A DNA stretch of 64,000 bases from an uncultured Ruminococcus sp. Its GTDB lineage: Bacteria > Bacillota > Clostridia > Monoglobales > Monoglobaceae. The notes beneath the pieces were generated by a model that saw only the letters and a program-made list of their open reading frames with translations, did not search any database and was not told the origin of the DNA. The position numbers and the translations under genes are program-made. Shown here piece by piece: positions 41,215 through 51,085 of the stretch (positions within the stretch are counted from its first letter, which is position 1; each line of letters opens with the position of its first letter). The stretch is from positions 1 through 64,000 of the forward strand of contig CACXES010000160.1 in the NCBI GenBank assembly GCA_902766745.1, given 5' to 3'.

Positions 41215-43851
41215 CTATCTGTAGAAAATAATCGACCGTCTGTTATATCCATGGCAATGAACAAATACTAAGGAAGCTTCGTTTCCTGCGTCTTCATAGG
41301 ATAATACATCCTGCGCATTTCCTATATACGCCTTGTCAGTTCTTCTTGTGCTGTCGTATATCATAACGTCATTGTTATTTGTATGGAAAGAATGAGCCTC
41401 AACTACGTCACCGCCAAGTACCTCTGAGACATTGACAAGGCTCTGTGCCTGCATGTTGTTTCCGACATTATATACAAAAAGGCTGTCAACATATCCAACC
41501 GTAAAGCGTCCGCCACTTCCAAAGGTCCTCGATTCGTAAGCATCTCCCCAGCTCTTTTCACCCGTACTCAAATCGTATAATTTCTCGATTGATGATATGT
41601 AACCCTTTGCGTTTCTTTTAACACGGATAATATCACCGGACTCTATGCCGAACATATTTGTACCGGGTTCAACCCTGTATGACACCACTCTCTTCAGTTG
41701 CAGACCGTATATTTCCTCTACAACAGACCCGGACGAATCCAATACGTTACGTATTTCGTCTACAAGCATAACATCGGTCTCGGACGCTATTTCCGAATTT
41801 AAATCTCCGGAAATTCGTTGAGTTACAACATCAATGAAAGGTGTATCCTCAGAAAACTTATATAATCCGATACCTGACCAAGTCTTGTCACCGTTGAATA
41901 CTGTATTTATATTCGTATATACATCAAAATCCACATCTTCGGACGGATAGGTATTATCCTCCTCCGGGATACAAAATACCAGCGTTTGGTCACTCGTTGC
42001 ATATCTCGGTCTGAACATTTTGCATGAAGCCTCATAAAGGTATCTACCCTCTTCTGCCATCTTCCAAAGAGAATTCGGTGCTTCCTTTTGTTCCTTTGTT
42101 TCTGCCGGAGTATCGATATATGTCAGCTTTCCCTCATTGTTCAGCTTAAACAACATCATATTCCGTTTAAAGCTGTTGTCATTATTCTTAAGTTTCGCCG
42201 GAAGCTCTTCTTTCTTTATTCTTTCACCGTTAAAGGTAACATTTTCCGTGCACTCCACAATCAGATGTTCCTTATTCTGAGTGAATATTTTGTACATATA
42301 TTTATCTTCAAACCCATCGCTTGAATTCGACATCATATACATATACCCCAGTGTCTTGTCTTCCGTCGCAGTTGCCTTTCCGTTAAACGCAATCTTTCCG
42401 GTCATATCCAATATATATTTCGCTTTAGCACCCAGAGTGTAATTTTTCAGCGGGTCAAATCCCGGGGCAACTTCATATTCAGCATCATCAATTATTATTT
42501 TTCTTGTTGTATCGTTGGATACACTTTTAACAACACCCTCAACCGTCTCCGAGCACAAATATATCATAGTATATGTTCCGTCGTTGGAACGGATAACGGA
42601 AATGCTATCACCGTGCGACAAAGTTTTCGGACCGGTAGCCTCACCCGACTTCACAGAGTAAATCTTCCTGGGCGGATCCTCCGGGTCATAAGACATATCC
42701 AACACGTTGTACGGTGCAGGTCCGTCCGTATAAATCTTATCCTCTACGTTATCTACACTGCTGACCGTGAAGTTCCTTATGTCCTCGATAATCGCAACTT
42801 CATATCGTCCGGTCTCGCCTTTAATGCATCTGACCGTTCCTATACCAAAGTTAAAGTAATCCTTGTAATTTGCGCCCACAGCCACTCCGTTGTAAATAAC
42901 GGACATCGTCGGTAAAAATTCAATTTTTTTCACCTTTTCGTCATCTTTAATGTATCTTAAAGTATAATCATCAAAGTCCTTGATTTCGTCTGCACTGATT
43001 ACTATCGTGTCATTTTTGGATTCGTCGGCGGTAATATACATAACCGACTCCAAAGACTCTTCGTCTTTAAAAGAAACAAGAGCAATTATATTCTGTCCGA
43101 TAAGCTCTGCCGCTGAATCGACTTCACATTTAAATTCTGTATTGTTAATTTTTATTCGGTCGTTTTTAACAGAGCTTGCACCGTATAATCCGGTGTAGCA
43201 GGTTTCCGTTACACGGCCCTTGATAACGTATGCCTTGAAAACACGTTCCATAAGAGTTATTTCATTTTCCTTATCTACGGTATACTCCCATTCATCTCCG
43301 GACTTAATATAAGTGCTCGGCTCTGCAATATTTGCAACAAGAGTGTTATACATCATCGTAAATACATTATACGCTTCGGCTTTGTCCGCCATATTCACTC
43401 CGTCAGTTATGCCGAGACGTCTCGCAAGCGTCACATAATTATTCACCGTAGTCGCTCCGGATTCACGGCGGTACCCCAAAGCCCTCATTAAAGCTACACA
43501 CGCGTGTGTAAGAACAATTTCTTCGTTGGGTTCAAACAGGTGCTCATCCGTTCCGTTAAACACTCCAAGCTCTGTCAAAGCATTTATCACACTGTCCTCC
43601 GGCACATCGGTAAAATATGTATTTCCCGAATAATTGTCCGAAATGCCGAGCATCCGTCCCACATATCCAGCAAACTCGCCTCTCGTCAAAATCGCTCCAA
43701 GATTCTCATCTCCGTCAATAACCCCCAGCTGTGCCAGCATCTCAATTTCTGCGGTAACTTCCCTGGTTACCGGCGTTTCCTCGGCATAAGCCGGGAAACC
43801 ACCGGTAATAATAAGCGAAAACGTCAAAATCAAAGTCAGTATCTTTTTCAT
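41215..43851 (-). CDS. SLH-anchored surface protein, N-terminal SLH triplet
   Basis: An 878-residue secreted protein. The signal peptide (1-22, ending AYA) is followed directly by three SLH-like repeats (about 28-180; LAQLGVIDGDENLGAILTRG and LGVFNGTDEHLFEPNEEI). The large remainder (about 190-878) is beta-rich with no family I recognise. It contains repeated small units such as VEGVVKSVSNDTTRKIIIDD and ends in HCHGYNRRSIIFYR. SLH binding keeps it on the cell wall. GAGAGGTG precedes the ATG, and the gap to the upstream SLH gene is 26 bases. It is probably a glycan-binding or scaffold protein. Confidence 0.75.
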   Translation of the reverse strand: MKKILTLILTFSLIITGGFPAYAEETPVTREVTAEIEMLAQLGVIDGDENLGAILTRGEFAGYVGRMLGISDNYSGNTYFTDVPEDSVINALTELGVFNGTDEHLFEPNEEIVLTHACVALMRALGYRRESGATTVNNYVTLARRLGITDGVNMADKAEAYNVFTMMYNTLVANIAEPSTYIKSGDEWEYTVDKENEITLMERVFKAYVIKGRVTETCYTGLYGASSVKNDRIKINNTEFKCEVDSAAELIGQNIIALVSFKDEESLESVMYITADESKNDTIVISADEIKDFDDYTLRYIKDDEKVKKIEFLPTMSVIYNGVAVGANYKDYFNFGIGTVRCIKGETGRYEVAIIEDIRNFTVSSVDNVEDKIYTDGPAPYNVLDMSYDPEDPPRKIYSVKSGEATGPKTLSHGDSISVIRSNDGTYTMIYLCSETVEGVVKSVSNDTTRKIIIDDAEYEVAPGFDPLKNYTLGAKAKYILDMTGKIAFNGKATATEDKTLGYMYMMSNSSDGFEDKYMYKIFTQNKEHLIVECTENVTFNGERIKKEELPAKLKNNDNSFKRNMMLFKLNNEGKLTYIDTPAETKEQKEAPNSLWKMAEEGRYLYEASCKMFRPRYATSDQTLVFCIPEEDNTYPSEDVDFDVYTNINTVFNGDKTWSGIGLYKFSEDTPFIDVVTQRISGDLNSEIASETDVMLVDEIRNVLDSSGSVVEEIYGLQLKRVVSYRVEPGTNMFGIESGDIIRVKRNAKGYISSIEKLYDLSTGEKSWGDAYESRTFGSGGRFTVGYVDSLFVYNVGNNMQAQSLVNVSEVLGGDVVEAHSFHTNNNDVMIYDSTRRTDKAYIGNAQDVLSYEDAGNEASLVFVHCHGYNRRSIIFYR

Positions 43852-43877
43852 ACTTATTCACCTCTCAATTTATCAAT

Positions 43878-46800
43878 TTATTTGTTTAATACCTTCAATA
43901 CCTCATAAATAACCTTTGCTGCCTCGGCTCTTGTGGCAAGACCGTGGGGTCTGAAGGTACTGTCCTCATAACCGTTGATAATCTCCGCACCGCTCAGAAT
44001 ACCAACCGCTTTCTTTGCATAGTCATCAATCTCGCCCATATCCGCAAAATCAATGTCGCTCTCGGTGTACTCAACATTGATCACATCAAGAACATTTTTA
44101 AGCATAACAGCCATATCCTGACGGCTTATGTTTTCGCCCATACCGAACTCGTTAAGACTCTTTCCGTTTATAATTCCGTGCTGGTATGCAATTTTCACAG
44201 CGTCATAACACCAGTCGTCTTTCGTTACATCGGCAAAGGGAATATCTGTTTCAAATACTGCAGAGAGATTAAGCATTCTGACAACAATTGCCGCAAACTC
44301 TTCCCTTGTAATATTTCTTTCCGGCGCAAAGTAGCCGTCGCCCACACCTGAGATAATATTCTTGTTTGCCAATTCCACAATTATATCCTTTGCCCAGCAA
44401 TCCTCAACATCGCGGAAGATGTCAGATTTAACCTCATCATTATCTTTTACTATCGGTTCGGGTATCGTTGCACCGCCCACAAAGGCTCCGCCACCGCTTG
44501 AGCTGCCGCCGCTATACTTGTTTGCTCCGCTGTCTCCTGCAGACGTAGTTTCGTTATATCCTTTAATATCGTTAACAAGCTGAGTGTAATCAAATCCGCT
44601 GTAAACCTTCTTTACAAGCTTTGTGCACACAGTATTTGTTATATATTCTTTACTCAGACCGCTTATATATTTTTGATTTACATAATCCGTCAAAATTCCT
44701 TTGATGTTTTCATAACCGTCCGGTGCAGCGATACACTCAAATACAAGCGATGCTCTGAATTTATCAATAAATTCGTCAAAAGTTGTAAACGATGCTCCCT
44801 TCAGCCTGGTCAGGATGCCGTTTATCCACTTATCTCTTACTTCGTCTCTGACATCTTTGGTTCCGTCGCTGTCCAGCCAATCGTGAATAACGCCTTCGGA
44901 AAGCTCACTGAAATGCTGCGTTAATTCGGGATAGTTGCTTACCTTACCAAGCTTTATCGCCTGAACTATAACTGCCTTTCTGTACACATCAACCGCACTT
45001 CTCTTGTCCGTTGTGATAAATCCGACGCCGTTTGCCTTCTTAAGTTCATTCTTTTTGTTCAAAATAAGCTCCGATACCGCAAGCTCATCAGCTTCAGTGA
45101 AGGAATCGGTGTATTCATCATAGTAAAATTCCAAATCGTCCCGGTTGCTATTTATTGCGGAATACATATCCGCCGCCGTCTCAGCGCCATTGACTATGGC
45201 AAGTGCAGCGCTGCTGTCCGCAGAGTAATGGACATCTTTGCCGTTTACAAAATTATTACCGTCTGCCGCAATATACAATTTATAAGTGTCCGTGAGCGCT
45301 ACCGCAGGCATATTTATATTAAATGTGTACGTTCCGTCTGCCGCTGAACTAAAATCATTTGCATACGCAAGATTTCCTTCGGAATCCAGCAAGCTCACCG
45401 TTACCCTCTGTCCCTCATTCGCTGTCAATCTTCCTTTAACTGCGGCAGTGCCGGAGTTATCGAAGGGAGAAATATCGAAGTCCTTTATAAGCTTTGTCGG
45501 CTGCTGCTCCGCAATCTCCCCCTGTCCCGAAAACATCTCGGTCAAAGGAACCGCCGTCTGCAGGCTGTCCAAAATCATTATTTTGCAATATGCCGCACCG
45601 ACTTGCGGATCAACCGCCATAGCCAGTGTGTCGGCCTTGTTTTTCTCGGCAGTTTTTTTGCTCATAACCGTCTTTATCACTCTGTCCGCATCATCGAAAT
45701 ACATAACCGTAAAGTACACCTCTTTATCCTCACTGAAGGTGTTCATATACTTTACCGATGCAGTATTTGAGCTGACGCCTATATTTGAAAACGTTAATTC
45801 TCCGGCGTCGGCAGTTGTAAATGTTGTGTAATCCTCGCCATCCAATTTTAACGTATAAGTTGTACCCGGTGCGAGCGGCTTTTGAGTAAAATCAAACACG
45901 CCTCCTCTTGCGGTGTACTCGTTGGTTCCGTCCGTAATTGTAGCATAATCTACTCCGCGAAGAGCTAATTCCATCTTATTTACCTTTGTCGGAACGCTGT
46001 CAGCGGACGAAACCGAAACTTCTCTTCCGCCTATATCCTTAAAGGAGCTGTTCATAACGCCCTTAAAGTTTTCATCAGACGAAATAAACATCGAAGTATT
46101 TCTCAGTTCTCCCTCATCAACGGATTCTATGTTGCCGAGGGTAACCCTTAAATTATACCCGTCTGCTCTCTCCGGAATATTGGACACAGCGATTGCACTG
46201 CCGTCGATAACGCTTTCACGCTCATCAATTACGGTTCCGTTAAGCAAAAGCTTATCCTCCGGTTCAAAGCATTCAATTACCACGTCATCCTGCGTTAATT
46301 CCTTATTCACAAGCGCAGCACTTTTTACTTGTGACGGAATGTCTGAATCGTCGCCCGAGAAATTATATCCGTTATACAAGTCAATATCAAACTCCGTGTT
46401 GTTCGCCGGAACCTGCATAAAGCTGTCCATTGTGCTTCCGTCATACAAGCGTATGCATACATTATCAAGGATTACGTCCTTATCTCTATCCTCATTGGTT
46501 GCGGCATCACACCTTATACGAATATCAAAATTAATGCTGGCTCTATTTTGAATGTCGGTGAGAGTCCTGTCATCCGGGTCGAATATCAGCTTGGCAACCT
46601 CACCGTTTTCATCAAGAAGGGGCTTTCCGTCAATATAATTCCAGGAAATATAATCCATATTTTCCGGATCATACTTCACAACGGTCTGCATATTGCACCA
46701 TTTTCCCTCCTTGGGGATTCCCGACGTTGCTCTGTAGCTTTTTGCACTGTTCAGATACGGTCCCTTGTTGTACACTGTAGACACCTTGTCATAATATGTA

Positions 46801-47366
46801 CCGAAAAATTGACCCTCTGCATTGGTCACACTGACTTGCGCACCTTTTGCAAACCACGTCATATAAGTGTTGTTACCTGCGGCGTCGCCGTATGCAAGGT
46901 TAGAATAGATGCTTTGTGAGCCGCCTGCTTCCATATAAGGAATAAACACATCAAAGCTGAAAACTATTGCCTTACCCGCGTCTTCAAACGAAGCCTTGGT
47001 TATGTTAAAGCTATGCTCGTTATATTTGAATGGTTCGCTGTGTTGCCAGTCACCGGTCGGACGGTTGTCTCCGCGGGGGCCGTTTATAATTCCATCTTTT
47101 TCATACTGAGACCACCGCACCGCCATGGTACCGTTTGATGTATCTTGCGATACCTCGTGTCCGCCGTCGTTGGAGTAATAACCAAGCCCCTCGGCATACA
47201 TATTGATTGACTCCGGTCCTGTAAACTTTGAAAAATCTTCAAAGAAATACTCATTTTGAACCTTAACCGCCGACATATCCGTCGACGAAAGTGCAAACCC
47301 GCTTAGCGGCAATAGTATTGCCGCCAGCATCGTTAAAATGAGAATTATACTTAATTTTCTTTTCAT
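43878..47366 (-). CDS. SLH-anchored surface protein with N-terminal beta-sandwich module
   Basis: An 1162-residue secreted protein. A signal peptide (1-25) precedes a module of about 300 residues (about 38-335; YFFEDFSKF, FNITKASFEDAGKAIVFSFD, ILDNVCIRLYDG) with a lectin/laminin-G-like feel. The same module heads the protein at 51086. Several beta-domains and a helical stretch follow (about 340-960), then a Ser/Gly linker and three SLH domains (about 985-1160; IISGVGDGYFAPERNITREE, IINGYEDSTFRPH). AGGAGGT precedes the ATG. It lies in a tight three-gene unit with neighbours 26 and 28 bases away. No catalytic motif is seen, so glycan binding is the likely role. Confidence 0.75.
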   Translation of the reverse strand: MKRKLSIILILTMLAAILLPLSGFALSSTDMSAVKVQNEYFFEDFSKFTGPESINMYAEGLGYYSNDGGHEVSQDTSNGTMAVRWSQYEKDGIINGPRGDNRPTGDWQHSEPFKYNEHSFNITKASFEDAGKAIVFSFDVFIPYMEAGGSQSIYSNLAYGDAAGNNTYMTWFAKGAQVSVTNAEGQFFGTYYDKVSTVYNKGPYLNSAKSYRATSGIPKEGKWCNMQTVVKYDPENMDYISWNYIDGKPLLDENGEVAKLIFDPDDRTLTDIQNRASINFDIRIRCDAATNEDRDKDVILDNVCIRLYDGSTMDSFMQVPANNTEFDIDLYNGYNFSGDDSDIPSQVKSAALVNKELTQDDVVIECFEPEDKLLLNGTVIDERESVIDGSAIAVSNIPERADGYNLRVTLGNIESVDEGELRNTSMFISSDENFKGVMNSSFKDIGGREVSVSSADSVPTKVNKMELALRGVDYATITDGTNEYTARGGVFDFTQKPLAPGTTYTLKLDGEDYTTFTTADAGELTFSNIGVSSNTASVKYMNTFSEDKEVYFTVMYFDDADRVIKTVMSKKTAEKNKADTLAMAVDPQVGAAYCKIMILDSLQTAVPLTEMFSGQGEIAEQQPTKLIKDFDISPFDNSGTAAVKGRLTANEGQRVTVSLLDSEGNLAYANDFSSAADGTYTFNINMPAVALTDTYKLYIAADGNNFVNGKDVHYSADSSAALAIVNGAETAADMYSAINSNRDDLEFYYDEYTDSFTEADELAVSELILNKKNELKKANGVGFITTDKRSAVDVYRKAVIVQAIKLGKVSNYPELTQHFSELSEGVIHDWLDSDGTKDVRDEVRDKWINGILTRLKGASFTTFDEFIDKFRASLVFECIAAPDGYENIKGILTDYVNQKYISGLSKEYITNTVCTKLVKKVYSGFDYTQLVNDIKGYNETTSAGDSGANKYSGGSSSGGGAFVGGATIPEPIVKDNDEVKSDIFRDVEDCWAKDIIVELANKNIISGVGDGYFAPERNITREEFAAIVVRMLNLSAVFETDIPFADVTKDDWCYDAVKIAYQHGIINGKSLNEFGMGENISRQDMAVMLKNVLDVINVEYTESDIDFADMGEIDDYAKKAVGILSGAEIINGYEDSTFRPHGLATRAEAAKVIYEVLKVLNK

Positions 47367-47394
47367 AAAATTAACCTCCTGCGTTTATAGATTA

Positions 47395-50300
47395 TCAATT
47401 ACAAATGTAGATTTTTTTGAATTTGGTGTAATCCTTGGTATCCTCTATTCCGCCGCCGTATAACATTACAGCCTTTCTGCCCAGTCCTTCGTTGTCATTG
47501 ATACAAATGCCCGCATATATATATCCGCCGGGAGTAATACCTCTGAAATTCGGTATAAGCGACGTCCAGGGTGCCTTGAATTCATAATATGTTCTTGTGC
47601 CTTCCTGTTTAATCGCAAGCTCGGCATTCTCTATCACGGTAATGTCCTCTGCGTTCATTTGTGATTTGTGTCTGTAGATTACCGGTTTTTCGTCAAGGTA
47701 ACACAAAGCAAATTCTTCAAAATTACCTACTGCCAACATATCCTCCGGATAGAGCACAAGTCCGCACTGAACGCTGTCAACCTTCCATACGTCTGCCGGC
47801 TGCAGACCGGTAGCATAATGGATATCGTCCGTTACGTCAACCGCCATATAGAAGTTTTCATCATCCCACTTAATTGCGACGTCCGCACTTAAATCGTCTC
47901 GTCCGTGATATGTAGAAAACGCTGTCTGATAGGTCTTGACATCCTCATTCTTATCCAGATGAATCCAGCCGTCTTCCCACTCGGATAAATCACCATCTAT
48001 AACGGGTGTCTTGTCGACTTTTCCCATATACTCAAAGTTAAATGTCTTATCCAGATAGATACTTCCTATTCCGGCGTTGTCGGATACATAGCGAAGCTGA
48101 GTCGACAAATCTGATTGCGTGTACGTATCGCTTAAAACAAATTCTGTTTCCTTAACTCCGTGCGGAGGAACGGTAACTTCAAACCGACTTGCCAGTTTTT
48201 CGGGCTTCAGAATTTCTATTGTTCCGCTCTCCTCTGTGTCAAGCTCCGAATAAACGGAAGCACATATCCGCCATTTTCCGTCATCCCCCAGCTTAACATC
48301 CGCGTCAACGGTTACCTTTTGTATCTCATCTATAACTACATCGCCGGAGAAATAGATATTTTCACCGTCGCGAACGGTGATGTGCACGGGTTCCAGTTTC
48401 TTCGCCGCATAGTTTCCGACGGTTATTTCAAAATCAATGCCCCCGTCGGGAACCTCAACTGTTTTTTCACATTCTATTTCGGAGTAGTCCAAAAGCTTAA
48501 TATCCGCAGTAAGAGTTCTACCGGAATTATTGTTGATTCGCACGGTTTGCGTCTCACCCAAGGCGGATTCGATATACGCCTTATCCGTACCTACCGAATC
48601 GCCGTCGCTCTGAACACATCTGCCGAAGTTTCCTTCCACGTACAGTACCGCGTCATCTATGGTAAACGTAAACTTGCCGTCCTCAGATACCTGCTCGAAG
48701 CTGTTTCCGTAGAAGTCATATACCGTAACCCTGTCAGTACCCAAGTCAACGGTCACACTGTCCTGCGGCAAGGCGGAGAACAATGTCAAAAGGTCCTTAT
48801 TCTCCGTTGTTTTTCTGAACAGATATCCCTTTGAATTGTCACTGAAATCCAATATCTTTACATGCTCGGCGTCGTATAATAATGCGTTTAAATTGGCGCA
48901 ACCCAGATATGCAGGCTTTGCAGACCTGAAAACATCGGGTTCCTCAATGGTTGACGGCTGACCACCCTCAAGTATACCGAAGTTCGACTCCTTCTCGGTT
49001 CTTGTATCACCTTGCAATCTGTCTTGTGCGGAAAAGCTGTACGTTCTGTCAACGATGTTATCCTCCTGATAGATAATATAACTCTGAACAACGTACCAGC
49101 CTTGTTCGTACTCACTGTCCGTTGCATTATGGCTGCTGTATCCGGTTTCCGTGATCCAAAGCTCTTTGTCCCCTGCACCGTACTTGTTTATCAAATCAAT
49201 GGTCGAAAGCAATGCGGGGCGCTTAACGTAGTCTACAACAGGGCTTAAGCGTCCGCCGGTTCCGTAACTATGAATGGTTATCACATCCAACCCCTCTGCG
49301 GCACCTGCAGCCAGAGCTTTTTCAAAGAACTCTTCTCCCTCTGTGCCCGGATTCACGTTTGACGGCACCATGCCGGCAATAGTTACGTCGGGGTATGCCT
49401 CCTTGATACGCGGATATGCGTATTTACAAAGCTCCGCATAATCCTCGGCGGTGGCGTTTTTCCATGTAAATATGTGTCCGTTCCACTCGTTCCATATCTC
49501 TATTTCCTGACATGAATCCCCATACAAATTTAAAAGGTTTTTTACCATTTCAACGTAGGTTTCCCGCCCCGCATCCGTATACGGCAGCTTTTCTTCTTCC
49601 CCCGGTCCGAAAAGGATATCGTCCCTGAAACAGTCGTGGTATGAAAGAAGCTTCATACCGTTATCTACATAAGCCTTCATACTGTCCGCAGATGTTTGTC
49701 TGTACCACGTCATATTGGTGATGTTCCGCTTATCCTTTATACTGCCGTGTATTTCACCCCATATGGAATTGTGCACTCTGTTAAGGCCGAAGCCGGCATT
49801 CTTCAAAAGTTCAGCGTCCCCGATGTTTGTCTCGGAGTCATATGTGGCCGCAGATGTACCGATTCCGTGCTTGTAGTTTTGTTTATCGCCGGCATACCTT
49901 ACGTAGGAAAAAACACTTCTTTCCCTGCTGTATAATCCCAGGCTTTCATTCATCGCTTCAACCTGTATGGTATACAGCCCGAAACGATCAATATCAAAGG
50001 TAACTTCTTTTTCCTCTATTTTTGACGGCCGTATTTCCGCCATATCGGTTTTGACATCATATACGTTTCCGTATTCGTCAAACACGGTGTATTTTATGTC
50101 AGCTTCGTACTCTCCTATCGTATTGCTCTGATAAAAATAAGCCGTGTTGTCAAAGCTTGTTTTAAGCTTCACCCGGTCCCCTTCAAAGAAGTTATTACCA
50201 AGCTTGTCGGTGCTCACTTTGATGTCCAAAAGGCTTCTTGTGCCGGTCTTAATCAGTCTGACCGCACCGATAACAACCGGATTCTCTCCTCTGGAATATC

Positions 50301-50901
50301 CCATCGAGCTTCCGTACACGCCGACCCTGAAATCCGCGCCGTTTCCAAGGTTGTTATCCATCGCCGGATTTTCCATAAACCAGCTGTAGGTTGACCACAG
50401 ATTGGTTCCCGTAAAATCAACGATTTCAAGCTCCTTGAGTGCATTAGCGTATTTGGGCGCCCCGACTTCGGTTAAGCTGAGCTTGTCGGACATCTTTGTA
50501 TACACAACGTGGTCGTACCCCAAAACAATACTGCCCTTATACTCGTCAAAATAATCCACCTCAACACGATAGCTTGAACCGTCGTCCAAATCCTTGGCTA
50601 TTTTGTCGTCCACATCAAAATAAATATATGCGTTCTCCTGCATCTTCTTCGGGTCTAAGGACCAACCCTCTCTGCCTAATTTGTTCACAATTGACACGTC
50701 CGGTTTTTCACCCATAAACGCTGTCATTCCGGAGCTTTCTACCTCCGTGCCGAAATTCACATACGCAACGACTTCTTCTCCGCTGCCTTGTGTGTCGACA
50801 CTTGCTGCTCCGCTGTCCGCAAACGTAACGGTGTTCGCAAACAGGAAAATACTCAACAGCTCGCATAAAATGCATTTCAGTAACCGAAAGTTAAGTTTCA
50901 T
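47395..50901 (-). CDS. Secreted clan-A-type glycoside hydrolase with CBM9-like domain
   Basis: A 1168-residue secreted enzyme. The signal peptide (about 1-28) is followed by beta-domains (about 35-340) and a TIM-barrel region (about 345-690). The acid/base Glu is in EIWNEWNG (about 470) and the nucleophile Glu in LWITETGYS (about 584), the Asn-Glu/Glu pattern of clan GH-A (GH39, GH5 and relatives). Beta-domains follow, and a CBM9-like module ends the protein (about 960-1165; DGDLSEWEDGW, DDENFYMAVDVTD). The ATG at 50901 is chosen because AGGAGAGGTGG lies directly upstream. There is no SLH domain, so it may be released or held by the neighbouring SLH proteins. The exact family is uncertain. 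Confidence 0.8.
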   Translation of the reverse strand: MKLNFRLLKCILCELLSIFLFANTVTFADSGAASVDTQGSGEEVVAYVNFGTEVESSGMTAFMGEKPDVSIVNKLGREGWSLDPKKMQENAYIYFDVDDKIAKDLDDGSSYRVEVDYFDEYKGSIVLGYDHVVYTKMSDKLSLTEVGAPKYANALKELEIVDFTGTNLWSTYSWFMENPAMDNNLGNGADFRVGVYGSSMGYSRGENPVVIGAVRLIKTGTRSLLDIKVSTDKLGNNFFEGDRVKLKTSFDNTAYFYQSNTIGEYEADIKYTVFDEYGNVYDVKTDMAEIRPSKIEEKEVTFDIDRFGLYTIQVEAMNESLGLYSRERSVFSYVRYAGDKQNYKHGIGTSAATYDSETNIGDAELLKNAGFGLNRVHNSIWGEIHGSIKDKRNITNMTWYRQTSADSMKAYVDNGMKLLSYHDCFRDDILFGPGEEEKLPYTDAGRETYVEMVKNLLNLYGDSCQEIEIWNEWNGHIFTWKNATAEDYAELCKYAYPRIKEAYPDVTIAGMVPSNVNPGTEGEEFFEKALAAGAAEGLDVITIHSYGTGGRLSPVVDYVKRPALLSTIDLINKYGAGDKELWITETGYSSHNATDSEYEQGWYVVQSYIIYQEDNIVDRTYSFSAQDRLQGDTRTEKESNFGILEGGQPSTIEEPDVFRSAKPAYLGCANLNALLYDAEHVKILDFSDNSKGYLFRKTTENKDLLTLFSALPQDSVTVDLGTDRVTVYDFYGNSFEQVSEDGKFTFTIDDAVLYVEGNFGRCVQSDGDSVGTDKAYIESALGETQTVRINNNSGRTLTADIKLLDYSEIECEKTVEVPDGGIDFEITVGNYAAKKLEPVHITVRDGENIYFSGDVVIDEIQKVTVDADVKLGDDGKWRICASVYSELDTEESGTIEILKPEKLASRFEVTVPPHGVKETEFVLSDTYTQSDLSTQLRYVSDNAGIGSIYLDKTFNFEYMGKVDKTPVIDGDLSEWEDGWIHLDKNEDVKTYQTAFSTYHGRDDLSADVAIKWDDENFYMAVDVTDDIHYATGLQPADVWKVDSVQCGLVLYPEDMLAVGNFEEFALCYLDEKPVIYRHKSQMNAEDITVIENAELAIKQEGTRTYYEFKAPWTSLIPNFRGITPGGYIYAGICINDNEGLGRKAVMLYGGGIEDTKDYTKFKKIYICN

Positions 50902-50980
50902 AATGCCACCTCTCCTCAAATGTTTTATATATGTTGAATTTATTTATTTACGTTTTTAATTATTTACGTTTAGTATTGGT

Positions 50981-51074
50981 GTTATCACGCAGAGAATCCC
51001 GCAAAAAAATCCTCTGCGAGATAACACGTTAAACCGCCCGGGTGGGGGATTGGAATATATCCAATTCCCCACCC
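50981..51074 (-). terminator. Two consecutive hairpins between secreted-protein genes
   Basis: One stem pairs GTTATCACGCAGAG (50981-50994) with CTCTGCGAGATAAC (51012-51025). The other pairs GGGTGGGG-ATTGGA (51040-51054) with TCCAATTCCCCACCC (51060-51074). They lie after the stop of the gene at 51086 and probably limit read-through into the clan-A enzyme gene. Confidence 0.55.
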
Positions 51075-51085
51075 ATCAAGTTAAA